The translations under genes and the position numbers were made by a program. 64,000 bases of DNA. It comes from Metallyticus violacea. Lineage: Eukaryota; Arthropoda; Insecta; Mantodea; Metallyticidae. Below the pieces are notes generated by a model, which had not been told where the DNA came from, ran no database searches, and saw nothing but the letters and a program-made list of their open reading frames with translations. The stretch covers positions 84,036,001-84,100,000 of the forward strand of contig CM060835.1 in the NCBI GenBank assembly GCA_030762175.1, given 5' to 3'. Within the stretch, counting starts at the first letter, position 1. The number at the start of each line of letters is the position of its first letter. Below, piece by piece: positions 23,141 to 36,039 of the stretch.

Positions 23141-24189
23141 AAAAGATTTGGATTTGGTACATGAAAGGAGGAAGAGCAGACAATTTTTGACTAGTGATAC
23201 CATAAGAAATAACTTTTTTCTTCTTTGATTTGCACCAGCTGTCCAGGTGATGGATTTTGTCCTATGTGCTCCAAGATAGTCCTATAAATTCTATGTTCTG
23301 ATCATTTTATGAAGCAGATATGCTAAGTTGCCATACAATAATATGCTAATTTTTTTTTATGATTTTAAGTTTCATATTTGGGATACAGATTACATTTAAT
23401 GGCACAGTTGATTTCTATATATATGAGGTATATTTTTGAAGTTATCTGAAATATATAAATATTATTAAATAATTGAAATGAATACCACGTGGTTACATCA
23501 CAACATATAATTCAAGTCTACAAGATACAACCCAAAATAATACAGATAGTAACTGTAAAATGTTGCTACAATTAAATTTATAGCTATGGGTGCAAAAATA
23601 ACCTTAGTAAGAATTGTTTTTCTTTGTGAGTGCATTAAGTTCAGGTGAATAAAATTTCTTTGGGGTGTGTCTATTACTGGAGTAATATAATTTTATCTGG
23701 AACAGTAAGCAATCTTAAAATTTTCGTGCAAAGAATCTGAAAACTGCATATTCATTGTGATTTGTAGGGATGATGTGCAGTGATGCAGGTTTAAAATTGA
23801 CAAGTGTCCAGTACCAGCTCTCTGCAACTTGGAAGACCAAATTCCTTCCACATTTATATCAATAAATGTGTTAAAATACTTATTTGAATTACTGTAGAGA
23901 ACATTTGTGCTCAGATAAACTTTATCCTTGGAATACTTAATGCAAATCATCAAAAAGTATTTGAAAATGAAAATACTAGGTAATAGTTGATGACTACAAA
24001 ATTGAAACTTAGATGACATATTCAGAAGAAATATTGACAAGCTAGGATTAAGGTTCACTCGGTAAAAGATGATTAATATGATGAAACATTTCTCTTTCTC
24101 TCTTAATTATGAAATTTTTAATGAGGAAATCACTCATATTTCACTAATTTAATTCCACTTATTTGGACATGTTTTGAAGGCTGAATGAA

Positions 24190-25300
24190 AATAGAAAACA
24201 AGAATGTTTTTCTCTTCCTGAATATAAAAATTATAAAAAGTGATATAATGGAATTGGGCATATTCAGAAAAGATATCCATACAGATAATTAAACAAAAAA
24301 CAACAGCCATAACCCAAAACAACATAAACTTGCAATAATCAACTGCCGCACATTCAGATTAACAAACCTACCAATAAGCAAATAGAATTTCAAATCCCAG
24401 TACCAAAAAATCATAGATATAAAGCAGAAAAATGGCTACACAAAGGTGTGATCAATATAAAAGGAACATTTCAAAAGATTCTCTTACAATTTAAGGGATG
24501 TGAGATCTTATTATAGATTACTCCAAACAAAATTTCAACAAATAATACTACTGTGGATACCAGCACATGTGTAAGTGATAGGTAACGAGAATGCAGACTT
24601 TCTGGCCAAAAAAGGGGCACTGTTATATTCGAAACCAATAAAGCCCTGTGGATTAAATGTAAAATTAAAAAATATCAAAATGTTCATAGAACAAAAATAT
24701 CAACATAATATTCAAGTGGAAATATCTAATAAAAATTATTCTAATATAAAAGAAACCATACAAAAAATAAAAAATCTATCAAGGAAGGAAGCAGTTGCTC
24801 ATTTTAGACTGGCCACTAGACATGATTGTCTGGCGGAACATCTACACAGATTTGGTTTTATGAATGATAACACATGTAAGATCTGCAATACTGACAAGAT
24901 TCTAAATGAAGAACATCTATTGGAATGCACTGAGGAAAGCTGCACCCAATGGGAAAATACACAAATTATATTGGCTGGCAAGGGAAAAATTGATGGATCA
25001 AAATCCTGCACATTAGATCAACAACAACAACACATTTCAAAAAACAAAAACAAATAAAAGACTACAAAGGAGAGCATATGTACAAGAAACTCATATTCCA
25101 TCCATGGACAAACCAAAAACTCCAGAAGATTTTTAAAGATGCAATCATTATTTTGGCTCCAGTAAACAAATGTAGTTTAAAATTCTCCTGGAAATCAATA
25201 ACCACCAACAAAAGACAAAATTCCACCATGAAAACAATCAGGCATTTATGATTTATCAATTGATATCCTTTATTTTCAGGGCTCACAATAAATTCTGACT
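24190..25300 (+). pseudogene. PLE family A fragment interrupted by a LINE piece
   Basis: 24240-24470 matches the PLE A stretch at 41350-41500 and 43250-43330 (IFRKDIHTDN-like, then YQKIIDIKQKNGYTK). After the LINE piece, 25027-25250 resumes with an FKKQKQIKD-like block and YKKLIFHPWTNQKLQKIFK, matching 43340-43560. Both parts contain stops. Confidence 0.7.
24480..25030 (+). pseudogene. Jockey/I-like LINE fragment: RNase H end and Cys-motif tail
   Basis: Upstream LLWIPAHV-x-VIGNENADFLAKKG is the RNase H C-terminal signature (WIPAHxGxxGNExAD). It is followed by an open 160-codon frame (24575-25057) with HFRLATRHDCLAEHLHRFG, then a CKIC...EHLLEC Cys/His motif and an ACAACAACAACA tail at the junction. 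It sits inside PLE A sequence, so it inserted after that copy. Confidence 0.75.
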
Positions 25301-25689
25301 TAAAAGTACAAAATCAGTTGCAAATACTGCAATATGAAATATATCAGCCTAATGAGCTTTGGTTCATTTTGGAATTTGTGATTTTTTTGCCAGAAATGGT
25401 ATAGTATTTCTAAGTGTGTTTATAGTCTATATTTTTCATGTGTTCTTTAAATCATAGAGTTTTACTTTTCTTTTAGTTCCACTGTTAGATTTCCAGCATG
25501 GTATTCAGATGTTGCTTTATAGGTTTTATAAACTTAGTGATAGAAAAAAATATGGGAAAATACTATGTAAATTTATATGATAAATTGGAAAGGGAAGAAT
25601 TTGCATGACTAGGTCAGGAGAATAAATGGATAAATTACAAATTGATATGATACATGTTTGAATGAAGCACCAGGGTATTGTCACTAGAA

Positions 25690-26800
25690 GGCAGCACTAG
25701 TAGTCCATGACAGTTCATCACATTCAACCTGAGACAATCAATGATTACAGTACTAAAACAGCAGTTGCAAGATGGTGGTATCTCTGTGTGAGTATACAAC
25801 TCTCAAGCAGAGCTTTGTTATGCAATTTTTATGGGAAGGTATGGAATCAAAAAATATTCATAAAAAAATGCTTCCCATCTGTAGTGAGAAGTAGCTGTAA
25901 TGTCAAGCCATTTACAAATGGGTGCAGAAGTTCTCTGAAGGATGTACATTGCTTCAGCCAGAGAATGGAGATTGCCACAAAGGCAATTTTGCAATGATTT
26001 GAAGACCTAATCTGAGCCAACAGAAGACTAACTGTAGACACTATGGTAGCTGGTATTGCTTGTTCACATGGCCTACTTTATAATGCATGATAGGTTAGGT
26101 TTTCTCAAAGTCTGTGCATGATGGGTGCCACATATGCAGAACCTACGTCATAAAATGCAAAAATACTCAATCACTACCACAATGAAGGACATAATATGGC
26201 AGCCAGTGATGAATCTTGGGTTCACCATTACCAGTTGAGACAAAGCATGCTTCAATGCAGGAAATATCCTGCTTCTCCTGCAAAAAAAAAACAAAAATGT
26301 AAAGTGACACTGTCCACCAGAAAAGTGATGTTCACAGTCTTCTAGCATCATGAAGGTGTAGTGCTCACTACATTCCAGCCTCAAGGACAAACCATAAAAC
26401 TGATTCCCATTTAACATCCTCAGGAAATTTGGTAAGGTCATTCAACGGAAGTAACCAGGACTCCTCACCAAAGGCATGTTGCTCTTTTTTGCATAAAAAT
26501 GCATGTCCTCATACTGCCAACAAGACAAATGAAATATTGCAAAATTTCAAGTGAGAAGTTTTCAAGCATCCTCCATATAGTCCTAACCTTACTCCAAGTG
26601 ACTTCCAGTTGTTCAGTCCTCTTAAACATCATCTTTTGGATGAATCTTTTCCTGATGATGAAGATGTAGAAAGGGATGTCACTGCCTGGTTCTGATAGTA
26701 TTTCAAAGAATTTTATGCTGCTGGATTTCAGGGTCTTGTGAAATGATAGAACAAGTACCTCAATGTACAGGGATATTATGTTGAAATAAAAGTATTTTTT
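25690..26800 (+). pseudogene. Mariner transposase relic
   Basis: Pieces in order: MEIATKAILQ (25970), then ANRRLTVDTMVAGIACSHGL (N-terminal HTH region), DESWVHHYQL (26200, first catalytic Asp region), KCKVTLSTRKVMFTVF (26298), KNACPHTANKTNE (26496, second Asp replaced by an N-A-C-P-H-T context) and HPPYSPNLTPSDFQLFSPLK (26568), ending near YVEIKVF. These are hallmarks of mariner DD34D transposases. Several stops and frameshifts. Confidence 0.85.
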
Positions 26801-27089
26801 AGAACTATACTCTTATTTATTTAAGTTCTATATCAATTTATTACTCACTTAAAGACTTACCCTCATACATTTAAAAGGGAAGATATCAAAGGGCATAAAC
26901 CTACTGTGTAGCAAAACAGATAGCATATGGCATTACATTTTGAAAAGTGAAGAAACAAAACATAGGCGATAACAAATAATACACATATAGGGAAAGCTAT
27001 CAATAGAAACAGTAAACCAAATACCGCAAAGGAAATGTTGTAGGAAGTTTAAGACAAAATGTATAAGGAAATCAATAAACAAGATAATA

Positions 27090-27131
27090 ATTGTGGTGGT
27101 GGTGATGGTGATGGTGATGGTGATGGTGATG
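27090..27131. repeat. (GGTGAT)n short tandem repeat
   Basis: GTGGTGGTGATGGTGATGGTGATG-type tract, about 40 bp, inside intron sequence. Confidence 0.95.
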
Positions 27132-27699
27132 TAGTATTTATTTACAAAATATATTTGCAAATCTAATTCATCCATATTGCATGGGTACTGGGAAGATATG
27201 TGCTTTTCCAATTCACTAGGAAATATATGAACTTGCAACAAGCAATATTTAACTTTTCTTAAATACAGATCAAATATACAGAAAAGAAAATGGTACAAAA
27301 TTAAATAATTCATACTCCCTCACATATATGTACAATTAATTCCAAAAAATATTGTGACTAATGTTCCCCTATCACAGTTCCCAGTTTTGAGCCTCTTCTT
27401 ATCTGAGCTGTCTCACTTTATTTAAAAATTTGCCTACTCCCTTCTTCTCCTTTCTATTTGCCAGCAAAGTCCAGCCAGCACTGCCACTGCCCTCTCCCCC
27501 CAATTAACAAATTCTCCATTCTTCCATCCTCTATACCAGAATATGTTCCCAAGATTCTTTCTCTGCACATATAGGATAGGTTCTCATAACATCTATCTGT
27601 TACTTTAGTCATCTACCACATGCTTAGCCTAAACCTAGCAAGCCCTTGATTGCAGAGTTTGGCCTCTTTGGATGTAATGCTCCATCCTTCATTTGATTT

Positions 27700-28400
27700 T
27701 CAGCTCCAACTGTATCTCCAGCAAAATGTTTTCTGCAAGTTCTGAAAGAGTCAGCTGACTATTAATGTCTGAAGTGTTTCTTAATGTTCTTCCAAACCCT
27801 CCTTCTGTTTCTCCACTCTGCAGTCCAAATGTTATCCATTCCTATATTTTCTGACCCCTTCTTAATTTTGAAACCTAGGTCTTATTTCCCACATTCTCAG
27901 CTGCTCCTGATAACAGGTTGCCCTAATTAGTGTCTGACCTCTGTGAACAATTCAAACCAGTACTTCACTGCTCGGATCCTGCATTCTATAATCTCACTAT
28001 AGACACCAAATTTCCTAAGGATTCCGCAATTTGCTGTACACCTCCCCACTCTTAAAATATCTTTCAGAAAGTTAATCCTTACCCAATCAATTTCTCTATT
28101 TGTTCCTAACCCCAAATTTTGGTCGCATACGTCATTATAGAATCGCACTATTGCCACATATACTGTCTCTAACAGTCCTATCATCACCTCTGGAATCCTA
28201 CTTTGTATACCTAGAGTTTCTGTGGCTTTCATATTCATTTTAAGTTCATCCCATCAATATCAACGTGTTTTGCACATCTTGCTTTCATCGAGAAAGTTAG
28301 CCCAAAGTAACAAAATTCTTCATGTTATCTAATGTTTGGCCTGCATATGTCCATGTCTCTGCTTTGCTATAAATAGTTCCATTTTTTAAGGTAATTATTT
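27700..28400 (-). pseudogene. LINE relic, C-terminal segment
   Basis: The minus-strand frame 27927-28238 reads IDWVRINFLKDILRVGRCTA, then GVYSEIIECRIRAVKYWFEL. This is the region after reverse transcriptase in CR1/RTE-type LINEs, where host insect copies read similarly. The flanks (27700-27900, 28250-28400) continue the similarity in broken frames. Confidence 0.6.
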
Positions 28401-29189
28401 TACTTAAGAACGTGAGGTATAATTGATTCTAAAAGGTGGTTGATAGTTGAAGTATAAAAAGGATTAAGAACTACATAATACTAATAACCAGGGTCTTTAC
28501 ATAGATTCAGGCTTAAGTTATGTAAACCAAACTAAAGAAACAGGTTTCAATCAAGTAATTTCATTATTCTTAAATACTATTAATTGTTTTAGCTTAAAAT
28601 TCTTATACTGAAAATTTATAATTGTAAACCAATATATTTCACAAATTTTTAGTCCTAGCTGAGCCTAAGTCTTCTGGATATTCCAGTGGGAAACAGTTGA
28701 TGAGCCAAAGAAGCTGCAAATTTGTAAATGCAGTGAAATTAGCTGTAAATAAATTAATTTACTCATTTATATAACAGTGTGTTATATATCAAGAGCAAAA
28801 TTGTTCAATCATTTAATATACTTAAAAATGATATGCAAATGTTATAGAAAAATGTTTACTATTGAATTTAAAAATCAAAAATTAATTCATTTTTTTTAAT
28901 TTATTGATTATATTGTAAGAAGAGTGAGACTGTACATGTGTTTGTGATAGAGAGAGAGATTATTACATATAGATAGATTTTATGACAAATGCATCATATA
29001 ATTATAACATTATTTCCAGATACAGAAGCTTAGCTCTCAGGGTTGCAAAACAGAAGAGGAGAGGTCAATATGTTGAACAGTTACAAGAGTTGCAAATATA
29101 TTTTTTTTTTCCAAAAAATAAATCATTGATGATATTACATATTGATTGAATTGAAGTAATAAATTTATATCATCTTCAGTTCATTTGTG

Positions 29190-29259
29190 TAAATATCATC
29201 ATCGTCGTCGTTATCATCATCGTCTTCGTCATTATCATCATCATCATCATCATCATCAG
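29190..29259. repeat. (ATC)n microsatellite
   Basis: Interrupted ATC/GTC triplets, ending in a pure (ATC) run, about 230 bp before the LNS6 acceptor. Confidence 0.95.
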
Positions 29260-29488
29260 ATGAGACGTGGCAATCTGGTTAAGTAAATTATCACAGTTTG
29301 TTTCTCTTTGGACTTGATGAGCTCAGATTTAATTAAAACTAGCAAAGCACATTAGACTACATGCCTGGCTTGCTATTTTAACCATTTTCACTGAGCCTCA
29401 TGCTAATTTCTTACAAACTCTTAAATCATAAATTGTCAGCTTGTCCGTTAAAATTTTATTAAATTTTTTAATTTTTATTTTTATTCAG

Positions 29489-29667
29489 AGTCAATTGCAT
29501 ATGAATTTGGACCTGGGCGAGGCCTCATCACCTTCACATTTCCTGAAGATAGACGGCCCGAAATGAAGAGTGATGTCATTGCCTTAGGTTTCATTACAAC
29601 CAAGGAGGATGCTGTACTTGTGAGAATTGATAGTGGAACTTCAAATGACTACATGGAATTGGAAATC
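29489..29667 (+). CDS. Nrx-1: Neurexin exon: LNS6, first part
   Basis: A 179-bp exon, phase 1 in and phase 0 out (acceptor ttattcag, donor ATC|GTAAGC). It encodes ESIAYEFGPGRGLITFTFPE, then DRRPEMKSDVIALGFITTKE and DAVLVRIDSGTSNDYMELEI. The Asp in VRID corresponds to the Ca2+-binding Asp of neurexin LNS6, the neuroligin-binding domain. The frame stays open after the donor to 29883, but that sequence is AT-rich intron. Confidence 0.97.
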
Positions 29668-30672
29668 GTAAGCTTTAATTGTGAAAAGTTTTTTCTTGCT
29701 TTCAAATCATCATTGCAAATTATAATTATAATCTATAGGAAATTATTCATTAGTTATTTACTTAAGATAAATAAATATAATGACAAACATAGGAATATCC
29801 AAGGGAGGTTCCATCTTTTATTTCATAAACTCAGATCATTAATCATTGCCCTTAATGTGTTTTTAATAATTTTTATAGGATGATAAAACAGGTAGGTACT
29901 AAATTAATGATACCACTTTCAGCCCTCCCCAAGGAAAACTTTACTGGAATACTCTCTTGTAAATTTTCTGATTACTCTATTCTCTTAGAATATATTTTGA
30001 AATTATATGTATAAAGAGAGTGAAAACTTAGAGTGGTTAGACTGCATGCTTTCCACCAATGGGACTTGAGTTTCTGTAAGTGGAATTTGCAATTGACAAA
30101 GTGTCATTTGGGTACATTACTCTAGATACTTCAGTTTCCCTTGCCATTTATTTTTTATTATTTTTCATTGTCATCCTTATTTCCATCTTGTCTTAATTAT
30201 ATGGGCATAATGTGGTCCATTGAATTCTTGTGCATTGCTTGAAAATGGACTACACAACTGTTCTCCGCAGAACTCTAATGCTTGATTGGCAAATGAGTTA
30301 ATATTAGCAATCATCATAATGTAAATAATCAAAAATGCAAGAGATCAAGCATATACACCAATTAAGAGATAATTGTGCTCAATTAGCCTTTAAAATAAAT
30401 TGCTCATGATTTAACATTGAGTATACAATTTAATACAACACTTATGACATATCCTATTATAGTTTAAATATAAGATTTTATCATCAATACATAATCTGGA
30501 TAATGTATATATTTCATTTATCTAACATTCATTAACTGTATTTGTACTCTGATTTATTCCTTATTTTACTGTACTGCTAAAAATGACACTGAACTTTATT
30601 TACTTGATGCAGATGTCTAAATTGCACTAATTTTAGTAGCATCAGCTTTAACAGACACAAGGTACTATATCC

Positions 30673-30841
30673 TATTAGAATTTATTAAATATGTTCACAC
30701 TAACTCCCCTTGCTTATATAATAATTAGGACATGTTTTAGGGGCAATCACTTCCATCATCAGCTGTTCACCAACTACCAGATTATTCTAATGTTGTATAA
30801 ATAAGTGGAGTTAGTGTGGACATATTTAATAAATTCTAATA
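30673..30841. repeat. PLE terminus foldback (family G)
   Basis: TATTAGAATTTATTAAATAT at the left edge is repeated in reverse complement at the right edge; arms of about 55 bp become imperfect inwards. The middle carries a hammerhead-like core on the minus strand (30729-30762: CTGATGA, hairpin, AAAACATGTC). The right arm sequence recurs at about 46440-46490 at the end of another PLE relic. Confidence 0.75.
30729..30762 (-). ncRNA. Hammerhead-like motif
   Basis: Minus strand: CTGATGA, then a hairpin region, then AAAACATGTC. The hexamer ACATGT is self-complementary. The GAAA block has lost its G, so it is probably inactive. Confidence 0.45.
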
Positions 30842-31160
30842 GAATATATTGCATTTTCTATAGCTTCTTAAGTACAACTTTTTAAAAAATGAAGATATTT
30901 TGTTTAACATACCATAAATGGATTCCTAGTAGGCAAATTAAAAATGTTGCAATGGCAAGAAGGCAAGTGTTAAAAAGTTAAAAGAATATTGACTACTTTG
31001 CATATTCCAAACTTTGAGAAAATTCAAGAAGAATTGAATTAATTTTAAACTTTGATTATTCTGCAGAATATTGTTATAATATGCAGAATAAATGCAAAGA
31101 ACACACTGTGCATTTTTATATTATACATTCTTTTTTTTTCCATGACCTGTCCTGTTTCAG

Positions 31161-31332
31161 GTGGAGGGTAATGTGTTTATGGTTTATAATATGGGAACTA
31201 ATGATCATCCCAATGGAGAAACTGGTGTAAAAGTAAATGATAACCAATATCATGTTATACGATTTACAAGATCTGGTGCCAATTCTACCATCCAAGTGGA
31301 TGATTACAATGTACAGACTGTTCATCCTCCAG
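31161..31332 (+). CDS. Nrx-1: Neurexin exon: LNS6, middle part (up to splice site 4)
   Basis: A 172-bp exon, phase 0 in and phase 1 out (acceptor cctgtttcag, donor CAG|GTTAGT). It encodes VEGNVFMVYNMGTNDHPN, VNDNQYHVIRFTRSGANSTI and QVDDYNVQTVHPPG. N-S-T is a sequon at the position of the conserved N-glycan in vertebrate LNS6. The exon ends exactly where vertebrate neurexins have alternative splice site 4 (SS4), the switch for neuroligin affinity. Confidence 0.97.
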
Positions 31333-32041
31333 GTTAGTTACTTTCTTTGTATCTCTATCACTATATAAGTTTTAATATTTGTGTAGTAATATAAAATCTA
31401 AAGTTAATCTAATTTAATCTAATCTAAAATCTAAATCTCCAAAAGATAACATTTGAAACAAATCATAGATCAAAAATATATAAAATGGATGAAGGAAATT
31501 AGTTTAAACACAAGGATAAAAGAGTGTAATAAAAACATAAAATGCCAAGAAACATAAAAATCTGCAGTAGCTGGAGTCAAAAAACTTTGAAATAGATGTA
31601 GAAATAAAATTGTAAAAACAGCAAGAAACTATATAGAACCAAATGATTGAGGAAAACATGTTTTACATATAAATAGGTAGATTTTAACAAATGTGAAATC
31701 TAACACAGTCAAGCAAATGTAATTCACTAAATTTACTAACAACACTCTTGCTTGCTTTGCTTATGGTTATTTCACTTAGAATATGTTTCACAAACCTTTG
31801 CCCACATTCTCACCTGTATGTTGACTGTCGAGAACTTCTGGAACAATTCATATTGGAGATGGAGGACTATGATGGTCATTTGATGAACTTGAAGAGGGAA
31901 CTGTCTGCTTTAAAAGTGTCAAAATTCAATAGATGGGGTTAATTTTTCTTGATATGTATTTTTCGAAAGATGTTCATTTCTTAATCTTTTGAGTAGCTTT
32001 TAGTAATTTGATTTTTGTTTCAATGTCAACAGTTAATGTGT

Positions 32042-32676
32042 ATTAAATCTGTCGCCTAACACTCTTCATGCTTCACTAACCTTAAAAATATCCGGAACCA
32101 GTTTCAAAGATATATTATCACCATCTTTGGCCGTGGACGACTGGTGTGAAAGGTTGTTGTTACATTGTATCAGAAAGACAATATTACAGATAATACCCCT
32201 AAGGAGAAAAAGCATAAATTTACAAGATTTCATGTGCTGAATGTGATAAGATCTACGTAGGAAAAATAAGAGGAATGTGGGGACACATCTAAAAGAACAT
32301 ATGAGAAATTTAAAATACAAACAAATAGAAAGATCAGCGGTAGCATATCATTTTTGAATCAAAAATCATGATATAAAAAAAGAAGTTCAATTATTGAGAG
32401 CTGTACAGGGACCAGTAGAACTGGATATTTTGAAAAAGATTTACATCTATAAACATAAAGATCATTTGATGAATTTTGACATTCCAAAAGAAGAAAATAT
32501 AAATTTTAAGTTCATAAAAGTTTCACCAGAGCGGAAAATTCCTTCTGATACTATGTAACAACAACCTTTCACACCAGTCATTCATGGCCAAAGATGGAGA
32601 TAGCATATCTTTGAAACCGGTTCCAGATATTTTTAAGGTTAGTGAAGCATGAAGAGTGTTAGACGACAGATTTAAT
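32042..32676 (+). pseudogene. PLE D: GIY-YIG relic between 135-bp inverted arms
   Basis: Arms 32042-32176 and 32542-32676 are reverse complements in register without net indel. Between them the + strand carries a broken GIY-YIG endonuclease: CDKIYVGK, HLKEHMRNLKYKQIERSAVA, then DHLMNFDIPKEENINFKF near the end. The right arm reads AAAGATGGAGATAG...GAAACCGGTT, a hammerhead-like core with self-complementary ACCGGT. Confidence 0.8.
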
Positions 32677-32999
32677 TCATGTGAGCTTCACTGTGTTAGT
32701 TCCATATGAATTTTTTAAAGTTTTTACAATTTTTAAAAAATTTTAATTAGTCAATGTGTAACTGACAATGTGGACAAAGGCTCATGAAACATGTACCAAG
32801 TGAAAAAACTGGCCAACAAAACAAGCAAGAGTATTAAATAAAAATGTAAGTGGAGCAATAAGAGTGTATAGTTCAATTCAATTATACAAGATCTTAATTA
32901 CAAGAATGTTGAAGTTGATGCCTTAGTAAACTTAGTGGATTGCATTTGTTTCACTGTGTTAGATTCCACATTCATTAAAATTTTTTTCAAAGAGCATTA

Positions 33000-34350
33000 A
33001 TTTTGGGAACATCAATTTGTATTGTTTTCAAGCCAATTTGATCCCTGATTTTTTTCTCTGGGGGTATATGGTATGTTATATTTCATTTAATGATATTTTT
33101 GATGCTTGTTATATGGTGCCAAAATGAGGTTGACATTTTTTAGTATTTGTTTCAATTTTTAAAAGTTGCTGGCTGGTATGTTCATTTTATGAAATGTTTT
33201 TATTTTTGGGTTCTGGAAATTGTGATCTGCTTTATGCACTTTTGTTTTCAGTATTTCTGTATTTCCTTATCTTTCATTCTTTTGCTGAATCCATTTTCTT
33301 CTACATATTTACATGTATTCTTTGTTGTATTTTTGTTAAGTGGTATGTTTATTAGTCTACATAGCATGCTGTTGAATGCTGTTTCTTAATGTGCAAAGGG
33401 GTTGAGACTGTGTCTTTATGTAATAGATGGCATATGTGGTTTTTCTATGGATACCAAATTCAGTTTTACCTTTATTTTTAATCATTTTAAGGTTCAAAAT
33501 ATGGAAGTGCATTACTCATTTCAGTTTCAACAGTAAATTGTAGAGCTGTATCTTATAAATTTAAGAGTTTTAATAACTCATCTTTTGTTTATGCTGATGA
33601 TTGCAAAGGCATCATCAACATAATGCTGTGAAACTTTGAAAATGTAAAAAACTGCTGTTGCAATTGGCTCATGAAAAAGATGACCAGGAACAGCTGCAAC
33701 AGGTTCTCATGGGTACTCCTGTCTTCTGTTGATAGAATGCACTTTCAAAAGCAAAATATACATTTGTCAGGTTTGTGTATTTTTCTGTTTTCTTTAGGAA
33801 TGTTAACTGACTACAACTATTACATAGATATATAAGTAATTTGTCCCTTGCTATATTGGGAAATAAATTCTAAACATAAACTCAGATGGGACCAGTTTAA
33901 CATCTTTGATTTTTTCCATTTTATCCAGTGAATTTTTAAAACTAAGACTGTCAAATTGAGGAATGTTTGATATTTTCTAAGCAATTACTTTGTCAAGTGT
34001 TGATGTTGTTGATGATTGGTCTTATTGGTTTTATGTGTTTTAGGTAGAACATATAGTTTTGACATTCTCAGATTGTTCAACTTGATGTAATTGATGTTTG
34101 GATTTTGGGATTGTTTTGCTGTTTTTAAGAGTATCTTCTACAGATTTATTGCATTTGTTCAAAGGATCAGCCTTCAATTTTTATGTATTCATCCCATTTC
34201 AGCAGTTCCTGCATTCTTTGACAATAATTTCTCCGGTCCAAAATTACTTACTTTATATCCTTGTTCTGTTTAAATCTTTTCCATTTAAGGTTTTTATCAT
34301 TTTCCTGTAGAATCTGTACAAAAATCTATCGACATACCCTCCTCCAAAAA
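33000..34350 (-). pseudogene. PLE reverse transcriptase relic
   Basis: The minus-strand translation in pieces shows the YVDD block (YVDDAFAIISI near 33600) followed by decayed thumb and linker segments towards 33150. Upstream parts to 34350 are too decayed to align by eye. The frames at 33147-33389 and 34091-34310 on the + strand are AT-rich shadows. Confidence 0.55.
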
Positions 34351-34412
34351 ATAGTAGTGGATTATATTTGTTAAGTATGATGGACTTTAGTAACAGTGAT
34401 GTTTAATATACT

Positions 34413-34581
34413 AATGAGTTTAATATAGGTGAGTGGAATTTTTATCACTTACATCACTTACTATTTAAGGAGGAATTGGAGGATGGAAGCCATTAGCTCT
34501 AGAAATTTGTCTTCCTCCTTCCTCCTTAAATAATAAGTGATGTAAGTGTTACAAATCCAACTCAACTATATTAAACTCATT
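34413..34581. repeat. Foldback, about 62-bp arms
   Basis: ATGAGTTTAATATAG at 34414 onward is matched by CTATATTAAACTCAT ending at 34580. The arms (about 34413-34474 and 34520-34581) are imperfect, and CACTTACATCACTTA is shared. A decayed hammerhead-like segment (GAGGATGGAAGC...GAAATTTGTC) lies between them. Confidence 0.75.
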
Positions 34582-35210
34582 GGTGGATTACATATTTGTA
34601 CATGTATCAATTTGTCATTTTAACCGCAGTAATAACCATTATTTCTTCTTGAAAATTATTTAATATAAGTAAATTAGTATTTAGTCTAAAATGGAAATAT
34701 TTTCTAACTTTAAAAAAAAAAAAAAAACAACTTTTATTAATTCAGTTAAATTTGTTAACAGTTTCCTACAAACTGTAGATATTAAGAATGTTGCCATCAG
34801 GTGCCTGAGTTGTATCCTCAGAAACTGTTACTATTAGGCTGTAATTCTCTTAAAATAAACAGCTGAAAATTTTAGAGTTATAAAGCATAGAATGACTACC
34901 TTCCTGATGTAAAAGAATGGTGATTTGGGTCCTACCATATATGACTAGCAAGGAATAGATAAGATTAGTTTAGATTTTATTTAGCTATGTGCATTTCATC
35001 AATTCTTTACAGATGTCATATATAAAATAAGTTTAATATCTAGAATAAGTGAATGAAATTTCACCATTTTTAAATCAAAGTAAAACTAAATCAATGGTTT
35101 TATATATTTTCTAAGTAATAGACTTTTAAAAATGTTCAACACTTCAGTCATCTCACTTCTGGGTGAAACTAATATCCCTGAGGTTTGTTTTATGTTAAAT
35201 ATAATACATA

Positions 35211-35330
35211 CCAATTATTCTAAACTTAGGTATTTGTTTTTTGTTTTTTTTTAAATGAATATCTAAGTTTAGGATATATTATCACTCCATTGTCAACAGC
35301 TTCGTAAGTACAATATTTATATCAATTATT
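35211..35330. repeat. Isolated ends of PLE family B
   Basis: TTCTAAACTTAGGTATT faces ATCTAAGTTTAGGATATATT, then CACTCCATTGTCAACAGCTT CGTAAGTACAATATTT follows, identical in most positions to the right end of PLE B at 43190-43250. No coding sequence is between the ends. Confidence 0.75.
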
Positions 35331-36039
35331 GTTAATGTTCCAACCCTGGTTCTATCCCAAACCATTTTATACATATAACAGAAGGAAATAATAAAATATA
35401 TCATTAAATGCATAGGCAAAGAAGGTTACCTGCAGTTTGTAAGTTAGATTTACCTAATTTATTAGGATAATATGTTGGAAAATCTTAACATTGTGTTCAA
35501 TACATTCTGGCATGTTTATAAATAAAATATATTAAAATAACAGGAGGGGCTTCTTTTGCATTTTGAACATATTTTAAATGATTATACTATATTTTTCAAA
35601 CTAAATAATATAAAACATTCCTACAAAAATTAAACATCCAAGAGTTTCTATCTTTCTTCTTGCATTCAACTTCTTAAAAGTATTTACCTTTTTTTGTTTT
35701 TACTTGAGGTTATGTACTAACATTAACTTATCCTTATTTCTTTGTTTCTAATATTGCAGCAATCGTTGCAATGCTGTTCATCACTGGCTTCCACATTATT
35801 TTTTCTCACTTAAATGAATCCATAATTACTTTCCATTAAATTTTGCTATTGGATGTGACAGTACAGCTTCACCGTAAAATATACAAAATGTTCTCCTTTC
35901 TGCATTTTAACTACATATTGATAATTGTTTAGTATTAATCTTTTGGAATAATGGTTTATCTCATTTTTCTCAAACTGAAACTTTTTAAAGTGGTCTAAAT
36001 ATTATGCCATTACTTATATAAATAACAACTGTTATTCCC

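Larger units (their letters stand above)
20094..29488 (+). other. Largest intron, between EGF3 and LNS6
   Basis: A 9.4-kb intron. It holds an older dispersed repeat split by a SINE (about 20120-21130), PLE B (about 21727-23140), a PLE A piece with a LINE inserted (about 24190-25300), a mariner relic (about 25690-26800), a LINE relic on the minus strand (about 27700-28400) and triplet repeats (27090-27131, 29190-29259). The stretches 21130-21720, 23150-24180, 26810-27080 and 28430-29180 show nothing I can name. Confidence 0.8.
29668..31160 (+). other. Intron inside LNS6
   Basis: A 1.5-kb intron. Apart from the PLE foldback at 30673-30841 it shows nothing recognisable. Confidence 0.85.

Noticed and set aside
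27090..27313. Minus-strand 126-codon frame with an Ile-Thr run
   Set aside because: The run comes from the GGTGAT short tandem repeat; flanks are AT-rich intron.
29668..29883. Extension of the LNS6 frame beyond 29667
   Set aside because: AT-rich intron; the canonical donor GTAAGC at 29668 and the perfect junction to 31161 explain the exon.
35761..35839. Possible exon after a strong acceptor (ttgtttctaatattgcag) with a hydrophobic translation
   Set aside because: Only about 25 codons before a stop, no neurexin similarity, and no donor before the stop; probably chance.
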